Positions 24,859 through 37,800 of a DNA stretch of 64,000 nucleotides are shown in pieces. Each line of letters begins with the position of its first letter. The stretch's first letter is position 1. Below the pieces are notes generated by a model that ran no database searches, was not told the DNA's origin, and was given only the letters and a program-made list of their open reading frames with translations. This stretch comes from Cacajao melanocephalus (taxonomy: Eukaryota > Chordata > Mammalia > Primates > Pitheciidae). A program made the position numbers and the translations under genes. The stretch covers positions 1-64,000 of the forward strand of contig CAUYLG010063070.1 in the NCBI GenBank assembly GCA_963573385.1, read 5' to 3'.

Positions 24859-26048
24859 AATGAAAGAAAATTCCTAAAATCCACCTGGAACAACAAAAAC
24901 CTTCAATAGCCAAAGCAATTTTGAGCAAAAAGAACAAAGCTGGAGGTATCACATTACCTAATTTTAAAATGTGTTACAAAACTATAGTAACCAACACAGC
25001 ATTATGCTGGATAAAAAATAGACACATAGACCAATAGAGCAAAATAGATAACCCAGACATAAAACAAATAAAACTGCTAGAAGAAAATTTGGGGATAAAT
25101 GCTTCCTGATATAGGTCTGGGTGATATTTTTTTAATAAGACTCCAAAAGCACACGCAGCAAAAAGAAAAATGGACAAATGGAATTATATCAACATAAAAA
25201 TATTCTGCATGGAAAAATTAAAAATCAACACAGTGAAAAAACCTACAGAATGAGAGAAAACATTTGCAAACTAGGTATCTGAAAAGGGTTTAATATTCAA
25301 CAAGTATGAAGAACTCAATAGCAAACAATAATAACAATTATTACAATAATAATAATCCATCTTAAAAAATGGACAAGAGACCTAAATAGACATTCCTTGA
25401 AAGAAAACATGCAAATGACTAATAAGTATTTGAAAAAAGTGCTCAATGTCACTAATTATCAGGAAAATGCAAATCAAAACCGCAATGAGATACCACCTCC
25501 CACTTATTAGATTGGTTATATTGAAAAGACAAAATGAAACAATTGCTAATGTAAACATGGAAAAAGAGTAATGCTTGTACACTGAAGATGGGGCTGTAAC
25601 TTAGTACAGCTACTATGGAAAACAGTATGGAAGTTTCTCAAAACACTAAAAATAGATCTACTATAGTATTCAGCAATCCCATTGCTGGGTATATATTAAA
25701 AAGAAAGGAAATTAATGTATTTAAGAGATCTCTGCACCCCATGTTTATTGAAGCACTATTCACAATAGCCAAAATTTGAAATAAACCTAAGTGTCCATCA
25801 GTGAATCAATGGATAAATAAAATGTATATATGCACAATGGAATATAATTCATTGATAAAAAATGAAATCCTGTCATTTGAGATTTCTTTGAACATGAAGA
25901 AAATTAAGTTAAGCCAGGCACAAAAAGACAAATATTTCATGATCTTATTCATATGTGGGAGGTAAAAGTGTTGTTATAAAAGTAGAGAATAGAATAGTGA
26001 TTACCCGAAGCTAGTGAGAGAGGAGAAAGGAAGAAACAGGTCATGCAG
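24859..26048 (+). mobile_element. L1M ORF2 C-terminus and 3'UTR start, second part
   Basis: It follows L1 order from 'aacaaagctggaggtatc' through 'tgagataccacctcccac', 'cccattgctgggtatata' and 'cactattcacaatagcc' to the beginning of the 3'UTR ('gtgattacccgaagctagtg'). Relative to 21891-23516 about 240 bp of ORF2 are missing, in keeping with deletion during insertion of the reverse L1. It ends where ERV-like sequence starts. Confidence 0.85.
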
Positions 26049-26222
26049 ACAGTTAGAGTAGGTCCTCAGTAAAACTCCTTCAAACCAGGAACAGCCTGAA
26101 AATCAAGCTGCAGGCCCGTAAGCTAAGAGTCTGTATCCTTAAGTGGATGCCTACTCTGTGAACCCAGATGAACAAATTTCCTAAAATTATATTCTCTATA
26201 ATCACTATGGCCCCAGGTCTTG
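26049..26222. other. Unassigned block, possibly ERV-derived
   Basis: Its GC content is higher than the surroundings ('caggaacagcctgaaaatca', 'aagctgcaggcccgtaagc', 'tccttaagtggatgcctac'). It lies between an L1 and MaLR internal sequence and looks like LTR or ERV sequence, but I cannot name a family. Confidence 0.35.
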
Positions 26223-27099
26223 TTGCTTTGTGCAGTCTTGGGACATGGTGCCCTGTGTCCTAGCAGTGGATAAAAAGAACCAATGTACAGGACAGGCCAT
26301 TGCTTCAGAGGGTGCAATAGCCATGCCTTGTCAGCCTACATGTGGTGTTGGGCCTGCGGGTACACTGAAGTCAAGAATTGAGATTTGGGAATCTCTGCCT
26401 AGATTTTGGAGGATGTATGGAAATGCCTATATATCCAGGCAGAAGTTTGCTGCAGGGGTGGACCCCTCATGGAGAATCTGTGCTAGGGCAATGTGGAAGG
26501 GAAATGTGTAGTCAGAGCCTTCACATAGAGTGCCTGGGGCACTGTCTAGTGGAGTTGTGAGAAGAAGACCACCATCCTTCCAGACTCCAGAATGGCAAAT
26601 CCACTGACAGCTTGCACTATGCATCTGGAAAAGTGGCAGACAATGTTAGCCCATGAAAGCAACCAGGAAGAAAGATGTACGTTGCAAAGCTACAGAGGTG
26701 GAGATGTCTAAGGCCTTGGGAGCTCACCTCTTGCATCAGCATGCCCTGGATGTGAAGCATGGAGTCAAAGGAGATCATTTCAGAACTTTAAGATTTGACT
26801 GCCCTGTTGGATTTTGGACCTTCATGACACCTATAGACCCCTTGTTTTGGACTATTTCTCCCATTTGGAATGGGTGTATTTACCCAATGCCTATTCCCCT
26901 ATTGCATCTAGGAATAACTAACTTGCTGTTGATTTTATAGGCTCACAGGTGGAAGGGACTTGCCTTGTCTCAGATAGGACTTTAGACTTGGACTTTTGCA
27001 TTCATGCTGAAATGAGTTAAGATTTTGAGGGACTGTTAGAAGAGCATATTTGTGTTGTGAAATGTGAGGATATGAGATTTGTGAGGGGCTAGGGCAGAA
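26223..27099 (+). mobile_element. MST/THE1-type ERVL-MaLR internal region, 5'-truncated
   Basis: The sequence follows the non-coding MaLR internal region: 'ccattgcttcagagggtgca', 'cagaagtttgctgcaggggt', 'tggagtcaaaggagatcatt', 'tttgactgccctgttgga', 'gctgaaatgagttaagat'. It runs directly into the 3' LTR at 27100. The 5' LTR and 5' part of the internal region are missing. The 93-95-aa frames here have no protein identity; MaLR internal sequence is mostly non-coding. Confidence 0.88.
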
Positions 27100-27477
27100 T
27101 GATATGGCTTGGCTCTGTTTTCCCACTCAAATGTCACATTGAATTTTAATCTCCATAGTCCTCACATGTCAAGGGTGGGACCAGATGGAGGCTATTGGAT
27201 CATAGGGGTGGTTTTCCCCATGCTGTTCTCTTGATAATGAGTGAGTCTCACTAGATCTGATGGTGTCATAAGCATGTGGCGTTTCCCTTGCTTGCGCTCA
27301 CTCTTTCCTGCTGCTCTGTGAAGAAAGTGCCTGCTTCTCCTTTCCCTTTTGCCATGATTGTAAGTTTTCAGAGGCCACACTAGGAATGTGCAACTGTGAG
27401 TCAATTAAAGCTCTTTCTTTCATAAATTACTCAGTCTTGAGTACTTCTTTATAGCAGTGTGAGAATGGGCTAATACA
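27100..27477 (+). mobile_element. MST/THE1-type 3' LTR
   Basis: It begins TGATATGGCTTGGCT and ends 'gggctaataca', with the typical central motifs 'ttgccatgattgtaagtttt' and 'aattaaagctctttctttca'. At 378 bp it matches the size of MSTB/THE1 LTRs. It is continuous with the internal region upstream. Confidence 0.9.
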
Positions 27478-28000
27478 GCTATTATTGCCCTAAAATCAAA
27501 AACAGACAAAAGAATTAGAAAAACCATAGACCAATATTTATTTTGAACATAAATACAAAAATCCTCAGCAATACATTGGAAAATTTACTCTAAGTTCCAA
27601 GAAATTACTATAAAATATATACCACAAACAAGATATCTATGCAAAGTTAGTTCTATATACAAAAAATATTTACTGTACTTCATCACACAAATAAGCTTAT
27701 CAGAAGAAAAATCAGGTGATCATATCATTACATGGACTTTGAATACACAATGTAAGAGAAAGAATCTAGTCACAAAATACCGCATATTGTATGATTTCAT
27801 TTTTATTACATGTTCAGAATAAGCAAACATATAGAGACAGAAAAAAAGTTACTGGATTCTTATGCCTGAAAGAGAGGGTGGAATACAGTTCCTGTTAATG
27901 TATATGAAATTTCCTTTAGAGGAACTAAAAAATTAGATTGTGGCAATGCTTGCACACTTTGTGAATGCATTTAAAATTGATTTTATACTTTAAATCAGGG
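27478..28000 (+). mobile_element. Old L1 fragment, ORF2 piece joined to 3'UTR
   Basis: Positions 27478-27735 resemble L1 reverse transcriptase sequence ('accatagaccaatattta', 'aaaatcctcagcaatac'). Then 27745-28000 is an L1M-type 3' end ('catattgtatgatttcat', 'tagattgtggcaatgcttgc', 'ttgattttatactttaaa'). The two are not adjacent in an intact L1, so there is an internal deletion or two fragments. Confidence 0.75.
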
Positions 28001-28224
28001 AATTGTGTGGCATATGAATTTTATTTTAATCATGCTGTTTAGAAAAGTATTGCCAGGAGGTTGTTTTATCCATTTTTGGATGGAGTTGCTCTTGACTTTA
28101 TTTTATATCTCCTGTTCTTTAATAAATGATTTCCAATGTATTTTATTAAAACTCTCCTTCCATACATTTTTCTTACTTTGCTATTATTTCCCTACTTTCT
28201 AAAATTTAATAACTATTTATAGTT

Positions 28225-28464
28225 GAGTCCAGGAGTTTGAGACAGCCTGGGCAACAAGGCAAGACCTCTCTCTGTACAAAATTTAAACAAAAATTAGCCA
28301 GTCATGATTATGTGTGCCTGTGGTCCCAGGTATTTGGGAGACTAAGGTAAGAGGATCTCTTGAGGTGGGGAATCGCTTGACGCTGCAGTGAGTCATGATC
28401 ACGCTACTGCACTCCAGCCTGGGCAACAGAGCAAGAGCCCATCTCAGAGAGAGAGTGAGAGAGA
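28225..28464 (+). mobile_element. AluJ-like, 5'-truncated, with GA-rich tail
   Basis: It starts in the left arm ('gagtccaggagtttgagac') and runs through 'tgcagtgagtcatgatcacg' and 'cactccagcctgggcaac'. In place of poly-A there is a GAGAGAGAGTGAGAGAG run (about 28446-28464). The diagnostic bases look AluJ-like, so it is an old copy. Confidence 0.88.
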
Positions 28465-29741
28465 AAAGACTGTACATTTTCCTTTGAGTAGGATTTTATT
28501 GTTATTTCATAATATTTAATCTAAATATTTTTAAATTGTTTTTCCAAATAATTTTAATAATGCTATTTTACTTTTTTAATTTAATTTTTCAGTGAACAGT
28601 AATGAACACTTTTCAGCTATATACTAAAAATATTGTTAACTACGCTGCACATTTCTATCTAATAAGTTACTCTTTGTAATTAAGTACATAAGAAATGTTC
28701 ATAAATAATCCATAAAATTTCACTGTATTATGAAATCACATTTTACAAAATTTTAAAATAATATTTTCTCGCTAATTTTTAAAAAAACGCATAAACTCAT
28801 CTGAGGCTAATTGTGTCACGGAAAGAACTGTCTAACAATAAAATCTTAGATATGAAAATAATCTACTGATGACTTATAAAGAAGCCACTGTAGTTTCCCT
28901 AAGTTGCGAAAATAAAAAAGAAAAATCTCCTTTTCTGTAAATGACAGATCTGCACCTTGGTCCTAATGTGTGCAAACTTTGGAGAAAAGTGCTATCGATC
29001 TCTAAGGTGTTTGCTCCAGTAGTAGAGCCATCAACTCAGATCTAAAATTGAATTTGAGAAGAGTGTTATGTTCATCAATCATTAGACTTCAGATATCTAA
29101 TGGTTATTCTTCTCCTGGAGTCCAGCTGAACATTTCTCTACTTTAAAGCAGAGATTCACTGTGAGTATAAAGTAGAACAGATTTTAATGCAAGCACGCAG
29201 AAAAATGGCTAGCACTTGCAAAGTTATTTTTATACCAATTTTAATTAGAAAAACAAAATAAGCAAATTTAATCAAGTTTTATGTCTGTCAAAGAGATCCT
29301 GTTTGAGAGGTTTTCAAAGTTTTAGTAACTAAGATTTGTGTTATATATCAATCAAAAAAATTTTATCCTTATTTATTGTTTACATTTTGATTGTTATATA
29401 CTTATTATCCATTATTTCCTGTTAATAAAACTTCCTTATATAAAGTTGTGGGGGATGTTCTTACTCAATTTTTTATACAATTCTAGCTTGCCAAATAAAG
29501 GAACCAACTTATGTTTGTATATTGCATAAAATTGTTTTGTTAGAATAGTCATAAATCTTGCCTGGGTAATCGTAATGTGTGAAAATGCTTTCTCTACCAG
29601 ATCATAGCTAGCAGTATTTAAACAAAAGAACATGACTAAACTTAACTAAGGCAAGATGTACTTTTTGTGTGTGTGACACAATGAAGAATTACAGAAAAAT
29701 ATTTAATGTTCGCTGATGTTTCTGCTGACTGGATAGAACAT
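28465..29741. other. Unique AT-rich DNA
   Basis: No transposon or gene recognised. Confidence 0.5.
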
Positions 29742-29890
29742 TTAGGGTTCAAAATAAGGAACAGCAGGGGGTAGGGGGACTGGGGAGGGATAGTATTAGA
29801 AGAAATACCTAATGTAGATAACAGGGCAATGGATGCAGCAAACCACCACCATGGCACATGTAATCTGCACATGTACCCGGGAACTTAAGT
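29742..29890 (+). mobile_element. L1 3'UTR end, primate type
   Basis: 'gggggactggggagggatag', 'aagaaatacctaatgtag' and 'cacatgtaatctgcacatgt' match the final part of L1PA/L1MA 3'UTRs. Only about 150 bp remain, and there is no clear A-tail after 'gggaacttaag'. Confidence 0.8.
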
Positions 29891-31454
29891 GGATGTGCAC
29901 TTTCTAGATCCACTCATCATGCTCTGCATTATGGGAGTTTGTTATAGGTATTACTTTAAAGCATCAGTTAATTAAGGAGAGTATTTCTCATTTTCTTAGA
30001 GTAGAAATTTTCATGGAACACTGAGTTATTTTCTTGGCTAGCAATAAGAAAATGTTTATATATACAAAAATGTTTTGAAAACCTCTGGCATTTGAAATAA
30101 AAACATACTCAAATGTATCTATTCAGATGAAAAGGATATTGAAATTGTATAAATATATGTGGATGGCTTTCACGTACAAAATACTGTGGAAGGTGCATCT
30201 AATTATTCATTACAATAATAGGCAACAGAAAATGAGTAGGCATATTGCTTTTTGTGTTACATACAAACGCATACCAGACTTAGAGTAACATTCAACACAT
30301 CAAACACCAACTATCTATCACTTACCTTTTAGAGGAAAATGTTAGTCTATTGATAGGCAGAGGGGGAAAAAAGAAATAAAAACATAGGAAATTGAAAACC
30401 CTCATTGATTTACATAAATTCAACTAAACGTGAACCACAAGCCAAACTCTTATTATCAAATGTTTAAATTATAAGGTTAAAATATGTTATGAGCAATCAA
30501 GAGACAAAAATAAAAATAAACAAAATTTCAATAAGCAAAGAAAACAAAAATCTTGCAAGATTTAAGACACCTGTAAATAAAAGGACACAATGTACATTAG
30601 CAATAAACATATTAAGTCTCAATATCTAACTCCAAGATCTTTTATATACAAATAAAATTTTGTTTAACTATACAGACAATTGAAAGGTATCTAATATATG
30701 ACAACATAAAAAACAAAATATGTATTGTTTTTCTGTAGACAATTGCTTCCAGAACTCTATCTTGATATTGCTATGAGAATTAAGAGATTTCAAGAACTGA
30801 ATTAAAATGAGTAACTCAAGAAACAAGAAGTTAGCTGTACTAGTATAAACTATTCAACATAGAATTGCTAATCTATTATTTCATAAGGCAATAAATGTGA
30901 AAATAAAATATAATTTTTGGAAAACGTGATTTATAAAATAATAACCATGGAAATAAGAGTATGTATCTTTTTATGTTCACATATGATCAATATAGAAGCT
31001 GTAATATTTTCTGAGAAAACTAATATAAATAAGAAAAGCAGTAAAAATTGTGAATAGCCATGCTGGTATCTTTTATACCATTCATACAAAAAATCTAGAA
31101 GTAAAAGTGAGGTTATAGAATCTCTTCATAGCACAATTATAAATAAACATTATTTTCTTTTTTGTACTGTTTATGTTTTCAAATCTCCTTAACATGCATT
31201 CTGTTCACAATAAAACATCCAGGAAATGCAACTAAAAACATAAAAACAGTGAAAGATTGACTTGAATTAGGCCCTTGAATATCTTAAATTAAAGGTTGTA
31301 ATCTCTGCATTTTATTATATACTTTACAAAAAACAATTATACATTTTTGAAAAGGAGGATTACTTGATCATGGATTTAATTTAAGAAGAAAAGTCTGTCT
31401 ACAGCATAAGAAAGTATAGCTTTGAATGACAGAATATATTCAGAGGGTGTCAAA
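29891..31454. other. Unique AT-rich DNA
   Basis: Nothing recognisable. Short open frames only. Confidence 0.5.
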
Positions 31455-31690
31455 AACCCAGGTAAAAGTAATTGAAGGTTTGGAGTGTGGTCATAGTGAT
31501 AGAGACAGAAATAAGATGTTGAGCTTCAAACGAGCTGAAGAAGTAGAATTGTCAGAAATTGGCCCTCAATTATATAAGGGTTAGAGGGTAAGAGTCAAAC
31601 ATGACTTTAAGGTTTTGATTCTCTTGACAGAAAGAATGGCAATGTTATTAACAAAGATTAGGAATAGGAGAGAAATAGACAAGAATATAA
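31455..31690 (-). mobile_element. L2 fragment, diverged
   Basis: The patchy order 'gtggtcatagtgatagagac', 'aagagtcaaacatgacttta' and 'gaatggcaatgttattaac' resembles the reverse strand of the L2 region whose consensus carries 'gagtcaaggatgactccaag'. Identity is low. Confidence 0.5.
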
Positions 31691-34600
31691 AAGATGGAGA
31701 GATAAAATGCTTGAATATAATCTGATATACAACAATATAATCTGTCACTGAATCTATCTTACTATTGAGCAAAATGAAATCTGAAGACTGTTCATAGAGA
31801 TTAAATAATTTATAAAACTTGCTTTGACAGTTTGGGGGAAGAGGAGAAATAATTACTTAGGTCTGTGACAAGTCTTAGAAGTTAAAATATTTAAGAATAT
31901 TTAAGAATATGTTTCTGTTAACTATATGAACTATCACAACTTCTACCATATCACATTAAAAAAATATATATATATTTTATATATATATGTTTTCTTACTA
32001 GGAAAAAAGGTTGTGTATGCTAAGTAAAGTTGTTATAAAAATGCTGTTTACACTAGGGTGTAAATACCTTAGGAATTCAGTGCCAGCTGTGTTACAACTG
32101 GCTTTAATCATACACTCACATTTTAAAACTAAAAAAAATTTCACATAAAATATCTCAGAAAATAAAGTATTAAATAACAAAAATTTTGTGTATATTTTAA
32201 ACATGCAAACTTCATCATCATAAATCATCAAAAAGTTTTCATTAAGTACAGATACAACATGCGAAAAAGTTAGCGTACACCCCTATGCCTAGCTAGGTAC
32301 CTGCAAAAGTCAGCATATACTGCTGTGCCCAGCTAGGCTATCTGCACGGCCTAACACACACAAAAAATATAAGACTTATTCTTTTAAAAGAGAATAATAA
32401 ATAATTCAAGTATCTAGCTATTTGGTGAGAGCTAAACTTAAGATCAGAGGAAAACTTCTAACAATATCTAGGAAAACTATGAAGGATAAATTTAGTAGGG
32501 AAAGGAATCAGTTGAATTCTATAATATACCTGAGAATAATTCTAGGAAGAGGAAGAATTTTAGAAACAATTACACATATTTAATTCTTAGCAGCACTGCT
32601 AGAGTTGCTCTCCCATTAACATTTGTGGGGAGAATTACTATGCAATCTATCTTTTTCAGTAGCTTAAAAGATAATGATTCAGAAGTCAAAAGCATATTAT
32701 GGTACCATATTTTAAGGCATATCGTAGTACCATATTTTAACTACATACACGTATCTGAAAGTTAAGACAAAGAAAAATCCTATCTAACCAACCAGAAACC
32801 TTTAACAAGTGTTTTATTTGTAGTTCAATGTGAAATAATAGCAAAATATTAAGCAACAATACATAATATTTATTTTAAAATGAGAAAGGCCCAAGTATCC
32901 TCATAAAATTTAAACATTTAGCATTTAGTAGTCCTGTTTATAACTAAAACATCATAGAAAAGTGATACATGGTCACAAAAAATAAGCTGAGTATCTAAAC
33001 AAATTGAATAATTAAGAAATTTTATTCTGTTTAATTTTAGATCTTAGTGCACATTATTTTTTTCTAAACCTTTCAACACTGATTATTCAAATGTTGTATA
33101 TATGAACACACTATTTTAACTACTGAATACCTTCAGTATTAGAGGTAGACTGCTGAATATAAATTTTATTTTTATTAATCTTATTGCCTCAATAAGACAT
33201 TTAAAATATGTAAAATTTATCTAATCATTTATAGTCTCATATTCACCAATAAGAACAATAAAGTCAAATTTACACATGTAGAAAGGTTCAATTATTTTTT
33301 CACTATTAAACTTTAGGTACTTGAGGACAATTCCATAATGTTTTATGCCTATAATTCCAATAACAAGTGTAAAATCCATCCTATGTATTCATAAGGGTTA
33401 CAGTAAATTAACATATACTATAAAAGACTTTATGTATTTTTTACACTGAAAAATTTAATATTGAAATGCTATCTTATTGACTCCTCCCTATAGTTTTATA
33501 AGGCAACTAGAAAATAGCAGGGACAAAAATTTTAAGAAAATATTGGTTCATTAGCAGTTATCTCCCAACGGCCATCCTAATCCCTACTTTATGAAAAATA
33601 CCATGTTTTAATTAATGCATCACATTATTTTATTTCAAAATCAGTATAGTCATGGCACAACTGCTGACACTTCCACACACAAACATAAACTAACAAAATA
33701 TTTTCATATTTTTATGTATGTTGAAATTATGTAAGCATAGAAGCTTTCCAATATCCCTCTGAAAGTAAATTACTTGAAATATTGAGAAAACAAAATAAAA
33801 CGAAGCTGAAAATCAAAACTGAGATCAAACAACAACAACAACAAAAGAAGCAAAAACACAAAGCAATTGAATTCAAAGAAAAACTGCACAAAGAACAAAA
33901 CCACATATTGTTCTCTATGTGGGGGGTAGCGTTCTACTAACTCAATGGCAGTATCACCAGAATTGTGTGGGGAACTGCACCTTGGAAGGCCTGGCTGGTT
34001 TTCCAGCAAACCTGAAGAGGTAAGGTGCTCAGTACCTTAGAATTATTGTGTGTAAATGTAGAGTAGCATAAAAACTGCAAAGCTTCCCGAATTCAAGGCC
34101 CAACTTTGTGATAACTTGTAGTAACCCAGGAGATCCTTCCTGACATTTTGCTGAACCCAACATAGAGCCTTTGCATGATCTAAGTATTATAATATAAACA
34201 GAAATAAATATAAATGTAAATTATAAACATAAATGTATAATATAAATAAATATTACTAAGAATTAGTAATATAAAAATAGAATTCTGTTGGTAACTGGGA
34301 GGAAACCAACTCATTCTATTTAATCTGTTGTTTACAGTGTCAGTAACTTGTTGTGGGTTGGGAAACATTAGGTAACATTTCTTACACATGCAAAATGTGA
34401 AGTTAAAATCCTTGTCATTTAAGGATTAGGATGGTACCATAGTTAGATTCTCTGAACAAAATAATTATGAATAATTTTAACATTTAACCAAAATAAATCC
34501 CGGGACTCACTTTAATCAGTAACAAAATTGACTTTTCTAGAATTAATAGTGCTTTTCTAAATGGCCAAAATGAAATTATTCATTTACTGAACAGTTTTCA

Positions 34601-34957
34601 TATTTGCTCCCACAATACTTGGTCAGTAAACCGCACAGTCTGTCTCAAGAAGTATAGAGATACATCTTATAACGTGCTGGCTCTGCAAACACTGAAAGAT
34701 CTAACGATGGCCTTTTCTGAGGCAGGACTTGCTAAGTGAGGTTAGCTCCCCTTTGGAACTATAGCTATTATCAGTATCCTCTCCTACAGTACAAGGTCTT
34801 GATTATCCATAACCGCGTTAGTGTTCTGATGCATCTGATTTTAAAAAACTGGAAAAAAAATGGAGGAAGAGAGAAGAAGCTCATTGTTGATGGCTATACT
34901 GCAGGGATTTTTTTTTTTTTAACTACTGCAAATGGTTTTTCTTAAATATTAAATACA
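31691..34957. other. Unique AT-rich DNA
   Basis: It contains a TATATA run near 31963-31988, a diverged 40-bp tandem pair (32265-32345), an AAC-rich run at about 33829-33845 and a poly-T at 34909-34920. I recognise no transposon with confidence. Confidence 0.5.
32265..32345. repeat. Imperfect tandem pair, 40-bp unit
   Basis: Unit 1 (32265-32304) and unit 2 (32305-32345) share 'aaaagt', then '-agc-ta-ac', then 'cctatgcctagctagg' versus 'ctgtgcccagctaggc', then 'tgc'. They agree at roughly three quarters of positions and are more GC-rich than the AT-rich surroundings. No family is recognised. Confidence 0.7.
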
Positions 34958-35298
<341 letters not shown>

Positions 35299-35324
35299 AT
35301 ACAGATGTAAGATCATATTGTTAG

Positions 35325-36138
35325 TTAAAAGAGATAATTTGACTTCTTATTTTTTTATTTGGATGCCTTTTATTTCTTTTTCTTATCTGATTGCTCTTGC
35401 AAGGACTTCTAGTATGATGTTGAATTGGATTGAGGACCTGGGCATCCTTTTCTCTGGTTCCAGTTTTTAGGGGGCATGTTTTCAGCCTTTTTTGACACAG
35501 AGTCTCACTCTGTCACCAGGCTGGAATGCAATGGTGGCATCTTGCTCACTGCATCCTCCAACTCCCTGGTTCAAGCAATTCTCCTGCCTCATCCTTCCAA
35601 GTAGCTAGGATTACCGACACATGCCGCCATGCCCAGCTAATTTTTGTATTTTAGTAGAGACAGAGTTTCATCATTTGGTCAGGCCAGGCTGGTCTCAAAC
35701 TCCTGACCTCGAGGTCTACCCGCCTCTGCCTCCCAAAGTGCTGGGATTACAGATGTGAGCCACCACGCCCAGTCTAGCCTTTTCTGATTCAATATGATGT
35801 TACCTGTTATTTTGTCATATATAGCCTTTATTATTTTGAAATATATTCCTTCAATGCTTAGTTTCTTGAGGATTTTTATCATGAAGGGATGTTGAATTTT
35901 ATCAAATGCTTTCTCTGCATCTATTAAGATGATTATATATATTTTTTGTTTTGAATTTGTTTATGTGGTGAATCACATTTATTGATTTGTAAATGTTGAG
36001 CTATCCTTGCACCCTTGGACTAAAACTTATTTGATTGTGGTGTATTATCTTTCAGATATGGTGTTGAACTTGGCTTACTAATATTTTGAGAGGATTTATG
36101 TTCATCAGAAATATTGGCCTATAGTTTTCTTTTTTGTT
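35325..36138 (-). mobile_element. L1 ORF2 reverse-transcriptase region, reverse piece
   Basis: Reverse-strand L1 motifs in order: 'ggatgccttttatttctttt', 'gcttagtttcttgaggatt', 'ttatgtggtgaatcacattt', 'tttatgttcatcagaaatat'. It is interrupted by an Alu at 35489-35775. At 36139 it meets plus-strand L1 endonuclease-region sequence head-on. No open frame survives. Confidence 0.87.
35489..35775 (-). mobile_element. Alu with 8-bp target duplication
   Basis: Reverse-strand Alu ('acacagagtctcactctgtc' to 'gtgagccaccacgcccag'). AGCCTTTT flanks it at 35484-35491 and 35776-35783. It lies in the reverse L1 piece and is therefore younger. Confidence 0.94.
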
Positions 36139-37444
36139 GTGTAACTGCCCAGCTTTGTATGCACTCATCACTAGAGCACCCAGACTCATAAAACAAATAC
36201 CACTAGACCTAAGAAAAAAGACAGACAGCAATACAATAATAATTGGGTACTTCAACACCTCATTGACGGCACTAGACAGATCACCAAGATAGAAACTCAA
36301 CAAAGAAACTCTGGACTTAAACAAGACTGTAGAACAAATGGACCAAATACACATTTACAGAACATTCTACACCCAAACAACAGAATATTGATTTTTCATT
36401 CTCCAAAATAAACAATATACTTAGCCATAAAGCAAGTCTAAATAAATTTCAATTATCAAAATCTTGTCAAGTATCTTCTCAGACCACTTCTAAGTGTAAA
36501 AATACTGGAAATCAATACCAAGAGGAACTTTCTAAATTATTAACATACATGGAAATTAACCTGTTCCTGAATGATCCTTGGTAAACAATGACACTAAGGC
36601 AAAAATCAAATATTGTTTTGAAATGAATGAAAATAGAGACAAAATATATCAAGACTTCTGAGATACAGTAAAAATGGGACTGAAAATAGTTTATACTGTC
36701 AAATGACTAAATCAAAAATAGATCTCAAATTAACAACCTAATATTGTACCCCCAGGAACTAGAAAATCAAAAACAAGCCAAACCCAAAGCTAGCAGAAGA
36801 AAAGAGATAAAAAGATCAGAGCAGAACTAATGAAATTGAGACTGAATAAATAGTAAAAGCACCAGTGAAATGAGAAGTTGGTTCTTGGGAAGACAGACAA
36901 AACTGATAGATTGCTAACCAAGAAAAAAGAGAAGATTTAAATAAGTACAATTAGAAAAGACAACATATAAAAAATGCTTGACATGATTAATAACCAGAGA
37001 AATGCAAATTAAACCCACAATGAGAACCATTTTATACCAGTAAGAATGACTATTAATAAAACATCAGATTTGGGAACAGGTACACTAGAAGACCAATCCC
37101 CACCAGTATGCAATGTTCCCATGTAGTAAACATGCACACATCTCTTCTGAGTCTAAAATAATTTCTTACATTAAAATATTAACAGATGTTTCAAGGTTTG
37201 GAAGAAAAGGGAATGCCTATATATTGTTGGTGGAATTGTAGAATAATACAATCTCTATAGAAAAACAACATGAAGATTTCTCAAAGAAATCTAACAACAG
37301 AACTACCATTTGATCCAGAAACCTCACTACTGGCTATTTACACAAAAGAAAGGAAATTATTGTATCAGGAAGATATTTACACTTGTATGTTTATCACAGC
37401 ACTATTCACAACAGCAAAGATAGGGAATCAACCTAAATATTCCT
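36139..37444 (+). mobile_element. L1 with internal deletion and foreign 3'-end piece
   Basis: Positions 36139-36960 run through endonuclease to the start of reverse transcriptase ('agagcacccagactcataa', 'cccaaagctagcagaaga'). The sequence then jumps to the ORF2 C-terminus ('accagagaaatgcaaatt', 'ctaacaacagaactaccatt'), skipping most of the reverse transcriptase. A segment at about 37075-37180 looks like an L1 3'UTR tip ('aaacatgcacacatctc', 'gagtctaaaataatttc') sitting inside the C-terminal region. It ends at the MST LTR. Confidence 0.8.
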
Positions 37445-37800
37445 TGATATGCTTTGGCTGTGTCCCCACCCAAATCTCATATTGAATTGTAGATCTCATA
37501 ATTCCCTCTTGTTGTGGAAGAGACCCAGTGGGAGATAATTGAATCATGGGGGCAGTTTTCCCTTACTGTTCTAGAGGTAGTGAAAAAGTCTCATGAAAGC
37601 TAATGGCTTTTTAAGGGGAAACCCCTTTACTTGGCTCTCATTGTCTCTTTTGCTTGCTGCAATGTGAGATGTGCCTTTCACCTTCTGCCATGATTGTAAA
37701 GCTCATCAGCCATGTGGAACTGTGAATCCATTAAAACTTTTTCTTTTTTGAATTGCCCAGTCTTGGGTTGTCCTTATCAGGAGCATGAAAATAGAGTACA
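37445..37800 (+). mobile_element. MST-type 5' LTR
   Basis: It begins TGATATGCTTTGGCTGTG and ends 'gaaaatagagtaca'. The central motifs 'cccacccaaatctcat', 'gcctttcaccttctgcca' and 'ccattaaaactttttctt' are those of the MSTA/MSTB LTR. It is inserted in L1 sequence, and the internal region follows at once. Confidence 0.92.
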
